DNA from: Gavia stellata
Lineage: Eukaryota; Chordata; Aves; Gaviiformes; Gaviidae
Reading direction: 5' to 3'
Length of the DNA: 64,000 nt
Assembly: GCF_030936135.1 (NCBI RefSeq)
Contig: NC_082595.1
Location: 67,639,635 to 67,703,634 of the forward strand
Notes under the pieces: generated by a model
Told to the model about the DNA's origin: nothing
The model's database searches: none
The model's input: the letters and a program-made list of their open reading frames with translations, nothing else
Position numbers and translations under genes: made by a program
Shown here: piece by piece, positions 45,301 through 57,600 of the stretch
Layout of the letters: the number at the start of each line of letters is the position of its first letter
How positions within the stretch are numbered: position 1 is the stretch's first letter

Positions 45301-48300
45301 GCCGTCCCTGTGCCCTCTGCAGCCTCCTCAGTGCTGCCACCACCCCCGGGCTTGCAAAGCCACCGGAGCCCTGTGGAGTGACGGAGCTGGTGTAGTGACT
45401 GTCCCCAGCACAGGGTTTGGAGACACCCGAGGTGGCTGAAGCAGGGCCTGGAGGGGGCCCTGGGTTCGCTCAGAAGCCCTCTGCTATCGCACGTCCTCCC
45501 GACGTGCCCTGGCTCAGGCGGCAGGCAGAGACCAGCAAGGGGGACACGACAGTGTTGCGGCACCACAGGATGTTGCACCTCTGAAGAAGCGGGAAGCCTC
45601 TTGCCTCCTGAAAACTAACAGCAACTTTCCCTGAGAGGTTCGTATTTTACAGGAGGCATGTCAACTTGCTGTCCTGATTATACAGCTGCTAGCCTAGTTC
45701 TGGGAAACGAGTGCATGAAAATGAGTGCAGAAAATGAGCCTTCTAATAAGGCTCAAAGACTTTGAACTTCCCCTATTGTCACCGTAGGTCTTCCCCTACT
45801 TGCTTAGCAGGGAGAGAACTATTCAGCTACAATCAAATAATGCAAATGACCTGAAGGAAATTCATCCTAGAGACACTTGCTGGATACACTGCTAATATGG
45901 TTTCCTCTCTTTCACTATTCAACCAGAATCTAGGATGACCTTTCCAATGAAACATAAAACCTACAATGTGCACCCTTACTAATGTATTCTAATGCAATTA
46001 GTTCATACAAAAGGCTTGTTAAATTTGCGGTATCTGCTTTCACCTTTACAATAATTGCTAGTGATCCCAAACCATAAGTGTGTGTCATTCTGCAGGGCTC
46101 CTGAACTGTAAATAAAATGGAAAGTTTATTTGATAACTCTCCTGCCTGTCTCCTCAACAGTCCTGCTTTTCTGACAGAGGTGATTGCATGAAGCCTACCA
46201 GAGGCTTAAATCTGGCTGAAGGGAGAGGGTCAAAAGAAAAGATATAAGCTGTAGTGAGGTATTAGGGCAGGAGCAATACTGCCAGTCTACATCATTGTGC
46301 TTTTTTGGGGGGGCAAGAGAGGAAATGCTAAGGTTAATGAGAAATACAGAGGCTTACAACATTGCTGGGTAGTGGCTCCATTTTGCTGTGGAAATAAAGG
46401 AGGACACTCCTCCCTCGGTCGTGTTTATTGCTCTGCAATCCCTTCTAAATAGTTTTGGCACACAGAGAAACCCATGAATAATTACCTCCTTATATCTCTT
46501 GAATTGTGCGGGGAAGTTGCTATCCCAAATAAATGTCCACTGTGCCGTTAAGCTGCCGTGTGACTGAGCTCTAAGGGCTTCTGGAGGAATGTGACACTTG
46601 GGTGGGTGGGATGGTGCCATAAGCGAGTCTGGCCCATTAACCTCAGTGAACTTACCAAGCTCACCGGGATAAAGCCAGCATCACTGGCTGGAGAAGCCCT
46701 GTCCAGCTTCTCCCTGGTGGCAAAAAAAACACCTGGAGTAGGATGACAGTACTGCAAGGTAACCTGAACATCTGGGTGCTTCAGAAGGGTTTGACACAAA
46801 AATTTTGGCCCATAAAATGAATGAAAGCAACGTTAGTTCAGTGAATCTGCTCTACAATTTCTCTTGTTGGTGAAGGTTCCCCAAAGTGTCAGAGGCAGAA
46901 ACAGGTGTGATCTTGCACTTTTGCTCTGAATTGTTTCTATTATATGAACTGCTGCTATCATTTTGGTAAACCTTACTTACCCCAAAGTCTTTTTTCTCCT
47001 CAAAATAACTTTGCTACAAACAGAGAGTCACTGCGATGTACTGAAACAATGCTGCATTTCCATTCCCCCACTCTGGCATGTAAAGTCATGGGAAATGAGC
47101 TTTTCTACAGGACCAAGATGGGATCAGGGAGAAATAATTCTTTCTTCAATCTAGTAGCTTTATGTGCTCAAGCAGGGTGGAACCAGAGTGTCCCATCGCC
47201 CTCCTGTGAGTCTGAACTAGAGCATCCGAAAACCTGGCTGGGAAGTTCTTTGGCATTTTTTGGAGCTAGGAAATCTGAGAGGAGGTAGCTAACTCCAGGA
47301 GAGGACTCCCACGAAGGACGTAAGGCCACACGAAGATGGTTGCTCTACGGTTCGTTCCTCTTCTCTACCTAGAAGACTTCTTAAGGAGGAATTTGGAGAT
47401 TTTCTACATTTGCCTAGGATTTCCAGCCACCTGGCAACCCTACCAAACCACTGCTAGGGCTGCAAGCAGGCTGTGGGCGCATACATGTGTACCCAGGCAT
47501 CCTTTGTGGCACAGGCTCGGGGAGTCCGACATCAGACCGAGTGATGGCCCTGCAGAGTCTGAGTCCTGCCACGTGGGCTGGAGACAGGCTTAGGTGCTTC
47601 CTGCTCAGCTGGTTTTTTCTCCAGATACTGAAACCACCTTGTGCATGCTGCTGGCGGGAGGTGTGCTCTGCAGCCAACGACCCACCCCACACGCAGCAGG
47701 ATGCCCAGGAATTTCGGCGATGCAGGGCTTGGCGTTGCCGTTGGTGTAGCCATAAAAGCATTCACCCATGGTGAATCACGGTCTCAAGTGAAGTCTGGGG
47801 CGGAGCAAGGAGCCTTTCACTGCTAGACCTGGGTGAGTGGTTTTGCTAGTGCTAGACTTGTCCTGCTGCAGCTGTGGGAGCTGAGGAGCAGTTTTGTTGA
47901 GACAAGAGCTGACTCAGTGCACCCGTTGTGTAAATCTTGCCCCTTTCCTTTGCGTTCCAGTAGGTTTGGTTGAAGAACCGGCAGATTATAGCTGATATCA
48001 AGATATATGTGGGGTTTTTATCCCATTTACTTGTATAGGTTTTCAGTTACAGAGAAATAAATGAATCCAGTAAGCACACAAAGAAGAGTTTATCGTTCTT
48101 TGATATGAGCTTTTTACTATTCACATTCTCACGTGTCCTGTGTTTTTCGATGCAAATCCTTCTCCTTACTGTCTAAACAGGGAAGTGCTGGTATTTATTT
48201 TTTAACATCAATATTTAATTGTGGGCAGTTCCTAATTATCTACTGCTAATTTAAAATGGGAAGATGAAGTCCTTGATTTGACAAACTGCTTGCTGAAGCC

Positions 48301-48663
48301 AAGGAGAAATGCTGCTGTGCAGGAACTGTGACCCGCCCGTGATAAGCAATGTGTTTTCTTTGCATTTTCCTTAAGTGTAATATCTGCAATGGCTGATTTG
48401 AAAATCCCTCCTCAAATATATTGTCAAACAGCAGTAACACCAAAATATTTGACTTGGCTTTCTTTGGTTGTTCTTATAAAAAGGGAGGGAGAAACAGGTT
48501 TTTGGCAGGTGTAAATGGGTGAAATCAATGCAGCTACACAGCTGGGGATCCAGTCCTTCGGTGTCTGACGAGGAAGAAACTAAATCTTTACTTTTTATCC
48601 CTGAGGCAGGTCAAGCGCTGCCTGTTGCTACAACCTACCTTGCTTTGACGAGTTTCGCTGTTA

Positions 48664-48686
48664 GTTCGGGATGTACTTTCCCGAAC
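48664..48686. other. 8-bp perfect inverted repeat with 7-base loop
   Basis: GTTCGGGA at 48664-48671 is the reverse complement of TCCCGAAC at 48679-48686. It lies in a small CpG-containing patch within AT-rich DNA. Function unknown. Confidence 0.6.
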
Positions 48687-51600
48687 CGCGTGTGCCCATG
48701 CGGGTAGTGGGAACTGCGGGCACGCCGTGCCCAGCCCCGTGCCTGCGTTTCCCCGCTTGGCATTTCAATCAGCTCATCCTAATCTAGAGCCAAGGCGTTA
48801 GCCAAAATGCAAGCAACCCGGGAATTTGAGCTTGAATACAGGTCAGAGCTCGCAGGACCGTGTCGGTCGTGAAAGCATCTTTATTCTTGATCTGCAGGAA
48901 AGATTTCCTCGTGCTGTTTTCTGTGCAGAACTGATGGGATGGGGATTACTGTCTATCAGGCGACAAGGGAATCCGCCAGCTCGCAGAAGGTATGTGATTA
49001 GAGAGGACCCTAGGGTATGGTGATTCCCAGCGGGGCTTATAAGGGAGCGCGTACTGCTGAAGCAGCACACATTACTGGCTTCCACTGCCGGGAAGCTGGG
49101 GCTGGCATCACTGCAGACACTCCCCACCAGTGGATGTTGCTGCAGGCACATCAGAATTTCTTAATGTGGTGAAGAAGAAAGGGGGAAGAGGACAGCAGGG
49201 AAGAGAAATCAGAGGAAAAATGTATAAAAAATTCACTACATAAATTAGCTGCGCTTCTTGCAGCAAAACTAACAGTTTCTTTTGAATGTGAATTCTGTTG
49301 CTTCTCTTAACTAAATGCCTAAAGGAATTGTATCACATAATATACAAGGGTAATTATTAAAAATGCATAAATAGTCTTGTAGGTACAAAAAGTTGCAACT
49401 TGTCTCCAGCAAAACATTAAAAGGTTTGCATATGTCAATGAATTACAGGCTGTTTGCTTTTAATCGCTGCTATTTTGGGAGTTCCTGTAAGGATGTTTTT
49501 AGAAGAAACACATTTGGTAATTGGAGGAGGCTGCCCCATTGTAATGGGCAGTTGAAACCCAAAGGAGGCCTAGTGAGGATTATTCAGGGTGTCTAACGGT
49601 TTTGGGTCTGGCTTTGGGTGTTAAGTATCGGCTAACATGTTTATGCCTGGCCTTCAGATGTCCAAACACAAAGGCTCTTTTCTTCTGCTCCTGGCAAGAA
49701 TCCAGGCCAATCTTAGAATATTTGCCCATCCTCCTCTTCTGTATCCGACCCATCATTGAGGACAGTGTTTCTCTTGGAGTTTCTTCTGAAAAACACTACA
49801 GCAAAGGAATGCTCACTGACCCAGAAGCCCAGTGACAAGAAGAGGGAATTATATGTGTATGAATGTCTGCCTTTGGGAAAAAAAAGCTCACGGAAAGAGA
49901 ACTACAAGAAATCCAAAGTTTCTTTCCAAATTGAGCCACCTGGATTTTTTCTTTTTAAAAGTCAGATCTGGTGGGACATGCTTGGATAATTTTTCTTAAG
50001 GCAAAATATTATGTTAAGACAGCCTGCTTACTATTACAGCTCTGAGATTCAAGAAATAGAAAATGTACGTTTGTGTTCAAGAGCACAGGCATCAGTTCAG
50101 ATTGATACTTGGAGATTATCCTGAGCTAGAATAATGTATTTATGACTAGGGTCAAAGGGATTACCCACATGAATAAGGCCTAGCAGGATCAGGCTCTGCT
50201 GCTTACAGCCAGCCAGGAATGGATAATGTGATATGAAAACAGACCTTTTTGGATTGTTTTCTTCAAGCTTATGCATCTAAACTCTGTCTCTGTGTTTGAA
50301 GCTATTAAAAGCATTTGATGCAGTCCTTAATATTGGTCAGTATTTTCTTTTTGATTCTATATTTTTGACCCCAGTCCTGTAGTTCCTGCTGGTGGAAAAG
50401 GAGATGGGTGCTTCTTGCAAGCAGCTAGAAGCCAGTTTCTAAGGACTTGCGTTATTTGTAAGAGAAAGGATTACCCATAGGAACATTGCGGGATCAGTCC
50501 CAGGGCTTGTCATCCGAGTGCTCCAATGTTTATATTAGAAAAGATCAGACAGAGAAAACCTGCATTGAGCTAAGTCCTCATGTTTCTCAGTTTCCGCAGA
50601 TAGGCACAGTATCTGTAACATATCTTCTCAGTCTAAAGTCTGATGTGCTACAATGAATGGCGATGATAGAATACAATAAATGCATTTTACTGGCTAACAA
50701 GATGGGAAAGAAAATGAAAGGTGTTCTAAAATCTTAATCACTGGCTTCCATATTCAGGCTTTGTTTCACTAAGCACAATTCATCAACTGTTCACAAGAAG
50801 TATTTAGTTATTGAGAGTATTTGCATGCTGCATTGATGTCCTTCTAGTGTAGTTAATGTGCTTGTTTTTATGACTCACAGAAGAACCCCGAACCTTTTGA
50901 CATTCAGAGAAATCTGTCTCTTCTGAAAGAGCCTCTCCTTTCCTTAAACTGGATCACCAGTCAATGCACCCACCTCCAGATTTTTGGCAAGGAAGAACAA
51001 GGAAGCAAAGTTAATTGTCAGAAAGGAGCTGGAAGGCAGGTCACTCTAATTATGCAGGTAGCATTTTCAGCACTGTCGTGCCTGCCTTCTCCTGTGAAAG
51101 AAAGATTTGGATGGAAAGACTGAAGGACCAGCCATCATTAATGCCCTTTCAAAAGTTGCTCCCTCTCCGTCTGCTGCTGAAGTAAAGACAAAGTCTCCAA
51201 GTGATTTCAAGAGGAGCAGGATTGGGCCCTTAGGCTGTACATAAGTGTCTGTGTTGGAAAAGCGAATGTACAATGTTGGATGCTTCTTATAATATAAGAT
51301 TAGATCAAATCCTTTCGGTGCCCTGAAGCTTTATACCTTAACGCTGGGCTACCTGTGGCAGATAGCAAGTGAATGCCTGTCAGCATGGATCATCCTTTCA
51401 GCGTTCACTAAAAATGTACAATTCTCATTTTGCAGCATTTGAGCTCTTTTAGAAAATAGAGTCTAGTGGGAATAGAATGTAACATCAAGACAAGTAGCTT
51501 CAATTTTTACCTGATCATTGGCATATTCAAGGTATTTTATATATAGTGATGCCTGACAAGCAATCAATGGACAGCCAGAAAATCAGTTAGTTGTTTGTCT

Positions 51601-54600
51601 TCTCATCGAGGTGAATGAAAATTATACGTAGCTAGTCTGAGGGAATGGTTTGCCAGGTAAATAAACTGGCATTTTCAACAAAAGCAAAAATATGCTGATG
51701 TTTGTTGGGTGAAAGGAATTTCCCCCGTCCCATCTCTAATCTGCCTGTGAAGGAAAAGTTCTTGCTGAAGTGTGACCTTGTCTCAGTGGCCACAGCCGCA
51801 CAGAGCTCCATAGTGTGTCCCCTTGCCGGTGGTCTTCAGGCTGAGTGACTGACTAGTGCCCCCTGCACACCTGGGGTCCCAGGCAGTGGGGAAGGGGTGG
51901 GGTGGTGAGCACCCATGGCCTGTCCCAAGTCCGATGAGGGCACAGCCATGGTGGCAAACTGGGAAATATGGTGATTAGAGTTGATTAGAACATAGGAGTG
52001 CACAGCAACATAGCCACATGTTAGCGTGCGTTGTAGGAGCTTACCTGGAGCGTTTGGATGCCCAAATCCTACTGACTTTGGACAGTTGACCGGACCTTCC
52101 CCAGATGCACTTCTGCGCTTGAGGTCAGAGCTTTGCCTTTGCGTTTCACATACCATCTTACCTGAATGGCCACACTGTAGGGATCTGAGACTTACCAAAA
52201 AGGAGGCATGCCTTCATACCCAAATCCAAGCCAAACCCAGCACCGAGTGAGATGGGCCAGGGTGGCTTAAGAGAGCTGCACTCTCTCCCCCCAAAGCAGT
52301 GTGCCCTCAGAGGCCTCGCTTTTACACCCCGGGCTGCCCCCAGGTGCTGGGTGGAGAGTCTGCTGCTACCTGCAGAACTGGCAGGTGGCCTGGGGCACGG
52401 TCATGCCCACGGCAAACACTGCAGAGAGGAGCCCAGCAGCGCTCGGGCTTTGCCCCCGCCCAATTTGCAGGTATAGGCACCTTACTGAATGATGCCCCCA
52501 CGCCCTCACCAGCCCTTCACCTTCCAGCAGAGGACAAATCTGCGCAAGGCTGACGGCTCCCAGGCTGAGGTTACGGAGGTGGACTCTGAAGATCTCTGGT
52601 TTTCTCTCTGCCCTGCATTTTACATAGGAGTCGGGCAGAGGTGAAATGGGACAAAGTGTTTCCACCCCAATTTTGTGACTGGAATTTTGAGCCATTCATT
52701 TTTTTTTGGAATTATAAGCTGCTTTTTACATAAGTAATATACAATAAGTCGGTGAATACCAATTAAAAGCATATTTCACAAAATTAGACTTTCAGTTGCC
52801 TGTTCTATTGAATACCAGTTGGTAATATGCTTTCCTCATTTCCCTGAGCATGTAATTTTTCCCCTGAATTCTTGAGTCACTGCTTTGATCACTTCTTGAT
52901 TGCTTAAAGGCTGTGAGTCAGTAATATTTCCCAGTTTTGTTGTCACATCAAAGATCTTTGAGGGGCTTTCTCCAATAGAAGGCAGCCAAGGTTCCTGGTT
53001 GACATAGTTCATCACCATGCCAAAGCTACGCTGCACAAATGAAAATAGGGAATAATGCATCACCTTTAGCCATTCGTGTAATCATTTGAATAATATGTAT
53101 CACCTCCTTAAATGGGCCAGCTGCTACACAGCATTTTTTTTTTCCTCGAATTTTTACACTTGAAAATATGGAGGGCAAACATTAAACAGGAAAGGTGATT
53201 TTTATCCAGACATGCTGATGAATGGAAGCAAAAGCAGTTGCTTTCCTCTGTTTACAGATTTTTGCTGTTGCTTTATTCAGGCATTTATGACATGAACAAT
53301 TCTGGCATTGAGAAACCTCACATTTTTACAGAGACATCATTTAATGTGATAATACACAAAGTACGACAAAAGCCCCAAACAATATAAACAATTTGCACAG
53401 GATTCAGACTTTCGGTTTGGTACAGCAATTCGTATCCCTCTGTGGCAGTTTTGATCAGCTTAAATTATTGGTGTGCCTCACCACAGCACATCAGATCCTG
53501 ACATCCTCGCTCTGCTTTGGGCTCCTCTTTGGCAAAACTCAGGGAGATTTCCAAAGAAGCTGCATCTGAGCAAAATGAGGGACAAATTACCATTGAGACC
53601 GACAGCCGGGCAGGGTTTTCCTTGGTCTGTGGGAAGGGGGAAAGTCTATTTCCCCACCCGCTGCTGTGACCCAGGTGGCTTGTGGGGGCTGTGTCACCAA
53701 AGCGTCTAGGCTTTCATCGTTGGGTGGGCAACCCTGCGATGCTGAAAGAAGAGCATCACGCCCAGCCCCAACAGAGCTGCCTGAATCTTCATTTTCCTTC
53801 CTCGGTGGGAGAGTCAGGGTGTGTCCAAGCACCCCTTTGGGATGCGCGGGGTGTACCTGGGCAATCCCATCGCTCACAGAGGGAGAAATGGGTGGGGGAA
53901 GAGGCTTGTTTTGATATTACCCGAAAGCAAAAGGTCTCTCTGAAAAACGATATGAGGCTTGTGGCAAATTTAACTTCTTCAGCAGCAGCGAGTATTTCCA
54001 GCGTGAACTTCTCTGCCGTCACTGCTGGAGCAAATAAATTACAGTGGGAAGGTATTTAAAGGTACACTGTCACCTTACAGTGCCTATGCTGCAAACAAAC
54101 AACTGCCTTTACCTGTGTTACAAATCCCACCTTAACATTATTAAAAGTGAAAGAATTTTTAAAAATCCAATTTACTTGTCACTCTTTCGGCTTTGTTTAC
54201 TGGTTGTGTTTTCTCACTGTGGACAATAGAAATCAATGAAGTCAGATTCGCCTGTGTTTGAGTCACTTTCACTTTTAGGTTTTCAGGTTTAGGGCGGAAA
54301 GTTCAGGGGAATGGTTATTTCATCAAATACGACTGTTTTCATTTGCAATTAAAAAAATCAATGGCAACGTTTCTATTCAGACATATGTTTTGTAAAGGTC
54401 TGCTTCTGTGAGATTTAAACTTTGGACCAACCTTGGCAGTGTCCTTTGAAAGATGTGGCTAAGTAAAACCTAGTGGTAATAAAAATAATACTTTTCATTA
54501 TCATGGCAGATGGGAGACCAGTTATGCAGCGGGACCCCATTTTTATAGGTATTACATAAATAAAGGATAAAATACGGTCACAGCCTCTGAAACAAGGGGT

Positions 54601-57600
54601 AGATACATCCCTAAGGAGAACAAGGATAATGAGATACTAATATTCAGCAGTATGAGCCATGATTTCAGCAGCCCAAGAAACCACAGTTCTTGTAGATAAC
54701 ATGGCAAAGGCTGTTCTGCAGAGGAATATGAAAGCAGATAAAGGAGTAACGTTGCAGATATTTACATGAGATTCTCATAAGCACAAGGGGCAGCTTTTGA
54801 TCAAAGGATATAAATCTGGGTGAATCTAAATGTGTTTTTTTCCTACGCTGGAGTTCCCTATTCTGTGCTACTGCAGGAGGGCTCAATTTAGGTCCTCATA
54901 ATGGTATGCAAAACTTGTAAAATGTATCCCAGCTGGGGCGTGCTCTCTAGGTAAGGCTTCCTTCTTGCTCCGGCAGGACTTCAATTCAGGGAGTTACTGA
55001 AAGAGTGAAACACAGAAAGGCAAATGCTGTTTGCATTCTGAAAAGTAGCCCTAACCTTATGTCAGAAAGGATGTCAGGACTGGGCCTCGAGCTTCTGTTT
55101 AGTGAAAGAGTCTCCATTTATTTCAGGCTAGTGTGTTCCAATGAGATATTGTCAGAAAAACCTGAATTTTAGTAAAAGTACATAATTTGAATAATTAGGA
55201 ATTGGTTTATTTATTTAAAAATGTAGAGTCAGCGCAAAGAATTTGCAATCTAAAGTATTTTTTTGTTCATAACATTTTGGTGGAAATGTCATTGATTCCA
55301 AGGAATAGGTTTTGTGGTTTACTATTGACTGAGATGACTAGCCGGAGTGCCCCTGGTGACCCAAAAGACTCGCCCTTCTTCCTTGCTGAAGTGTGAGAAG
55401 CAGTTGGACACAGAAGTCTCTACTCTGCATGACTAGGCACTGCTAATAGGCTGGCCAGTCATTCACGTATATGGACCACTCATTTATAATGTGTTTGGCG
55501 TATACTGTATAATCCTGCAAAAGGCAAAGCAGCAGAAGTAGTCAATCAGGGACGGATTGGTTCCTTTTCTACGTAGAGAAGTGATGAAACTCCCAAATCC
55601 AGGCTCAAAACAACAGAAAATGGTAGCTCCGGGTTTTGGATACCAAGTAGTGGAAGATGCCTGGATCAAAGTCCTGCTTTGTGCTCCTCCTGGACTGAGC
55701 GCTAAAGGTCTCCCCCGAAAGGAGCTGTTTTTTGTTTAAAAATGCTGAGAGTAGAGATTTCATCGAGTGAACACCACTTCATCAAGTAGCTGTCTGCATG
55801 CCTTTCAGTCACTGCTCCTCCTGATGAGCTTGTGTTCTTACAGGCAGCATCTAATTGCTATAAATACCTGCAATGTATCATTGACTTCTCCTTCTTAACA
55901 TAAAACTTTGGCTTTAGAGGAAAACGGCATCTGTTATTCCCGACATTTCTGAATCTCCCGCTGTCTCTAGATGAACCTGGCAGGGTGGCAGGAGGAGGAG
56001 ATCAGGTTGCTTCCAGGTAAGCTGGCAAATTGCTCTGAGGACTCCTCTAAGGTTATAGGTATCATGGGCAGGAAACTCCCAGACGGTGAACCCTCTTGTA
56101 CTGGCAGGCTGGGAGTTGTTTTTAAAGGGGGGAGAAATGGGGGATAAGAAAGGAAGACCTTGTAGAAAATTCCAGTCTCTATTCATAAGACTTGTGATAA
56201 AAATGACCTCATGCGTTTTATAGTGCAGCAAACAGAGTTGAAGAATGCGGTCTTGTGGCCAAGAGGAGGGTGTTTCAGTGACCACTTAGGAATATTTGAA
56301 TCACACAGTGGTTTATTTTGCTGTTCTTTCTTCTTCCTGACAGCACAGGGTTTAGAGAGGCTCTCTGAGTGGGATGGAGACACTGAGGTTTTAGTATGGG
56401 TACCTCCGCTGCACCCTTTCATTTGTACACAGCTTTGCAGAAGGAGGGACCGGACTTTTGGCCTTCCAAGACATCTCATAATCTAGCTGTGTTTGTCTGT
56501 CTGTCATTGATTTAATCCTTTGAGCTATGATACTAAAAGCCCTGAGGGGCCAAACTTTGTGGGGAATGAATACAAACATAGTCTTCTGCAATCAATACTA
56601 GAAATGCTTTCAAAATACTTTTATTTCCTTAAAAGATCCTGTAGAAATGGAACCTACTCACCCCTGACATAGCTGCTATTATACGCAGTCGCTACAAAGC
56701 TCAGAGTGACCGATGACATTTTTCCTCTCTGACCGACATGTTCGGAAACTTCCCCATTCTCCCATATTCACCATACAGCAGCGGTTGCTTTGTCTTTCAA
56801 CATGTCCTAAAAATGAATGGGCATGTAAGTACCATCTGGATTGTCCAGTTTCTCAGCCCAGCTCCCATCCAAACCTCTCCTAGGAAAACATGCCTACAGG
56901 TTGTTACAGCCAGTTCCAGGCTTTGAGGCATGAGATGGCCGTTTCCTCGGCTTCTTATGACTCTGGAGATCCAAAACATCTGTCAACAGTGGTAGGCTTT
57001 GGATGTAGCAAGCATAGTTTTTGGCCCTGACACTACATCTTAGTCCTCAGGGATCTTTCCAACTCCTGTATTTTTGACTTCTTCCCCACTTGCAGCTTTG
57101 CAGAGATCTGCATTGGGGAGGAAGCAGGTGTGAATTGCAAAGCTCCTCTCCTGTAACGAAAGCTCTCGTAACTGCCTGCTTCTGGCTCTTTGTCTGCTAT
57201 TTGGAGAGGCCCTACCCTCCTGTGTAGACACAAGAGAATTCAGCTGAAACACAGGTCTCCCCTTTGCTGTCTCCCCCCTCTTCCTGAGACTCAGGAGGAA
57301 ACCGAATGCTGCAATATAAGCATGTGGGTTACACTTGTATTTAGTTCAATGGCCTCTTCTTTCTAACAGTTTACTTTGTCTCTTCTAATTCAAGCATGTC
57401 AGTAGCAAGTATCATATCTGTGACATCGATAATAAAAATCCCATTGTAAATGCCGGGGTGTCATTTTCCATTCTGCCTAAACAATCCCGAGCTTTGTACT
57501 TTCTGGAGTGGCCTCTGTCCTTCACAGGTGACATTTGCAAATGGGGATCCACATGTGTAAACCGTGCAGCTAACTGTCTCATTTCCATACATACTGGCTA

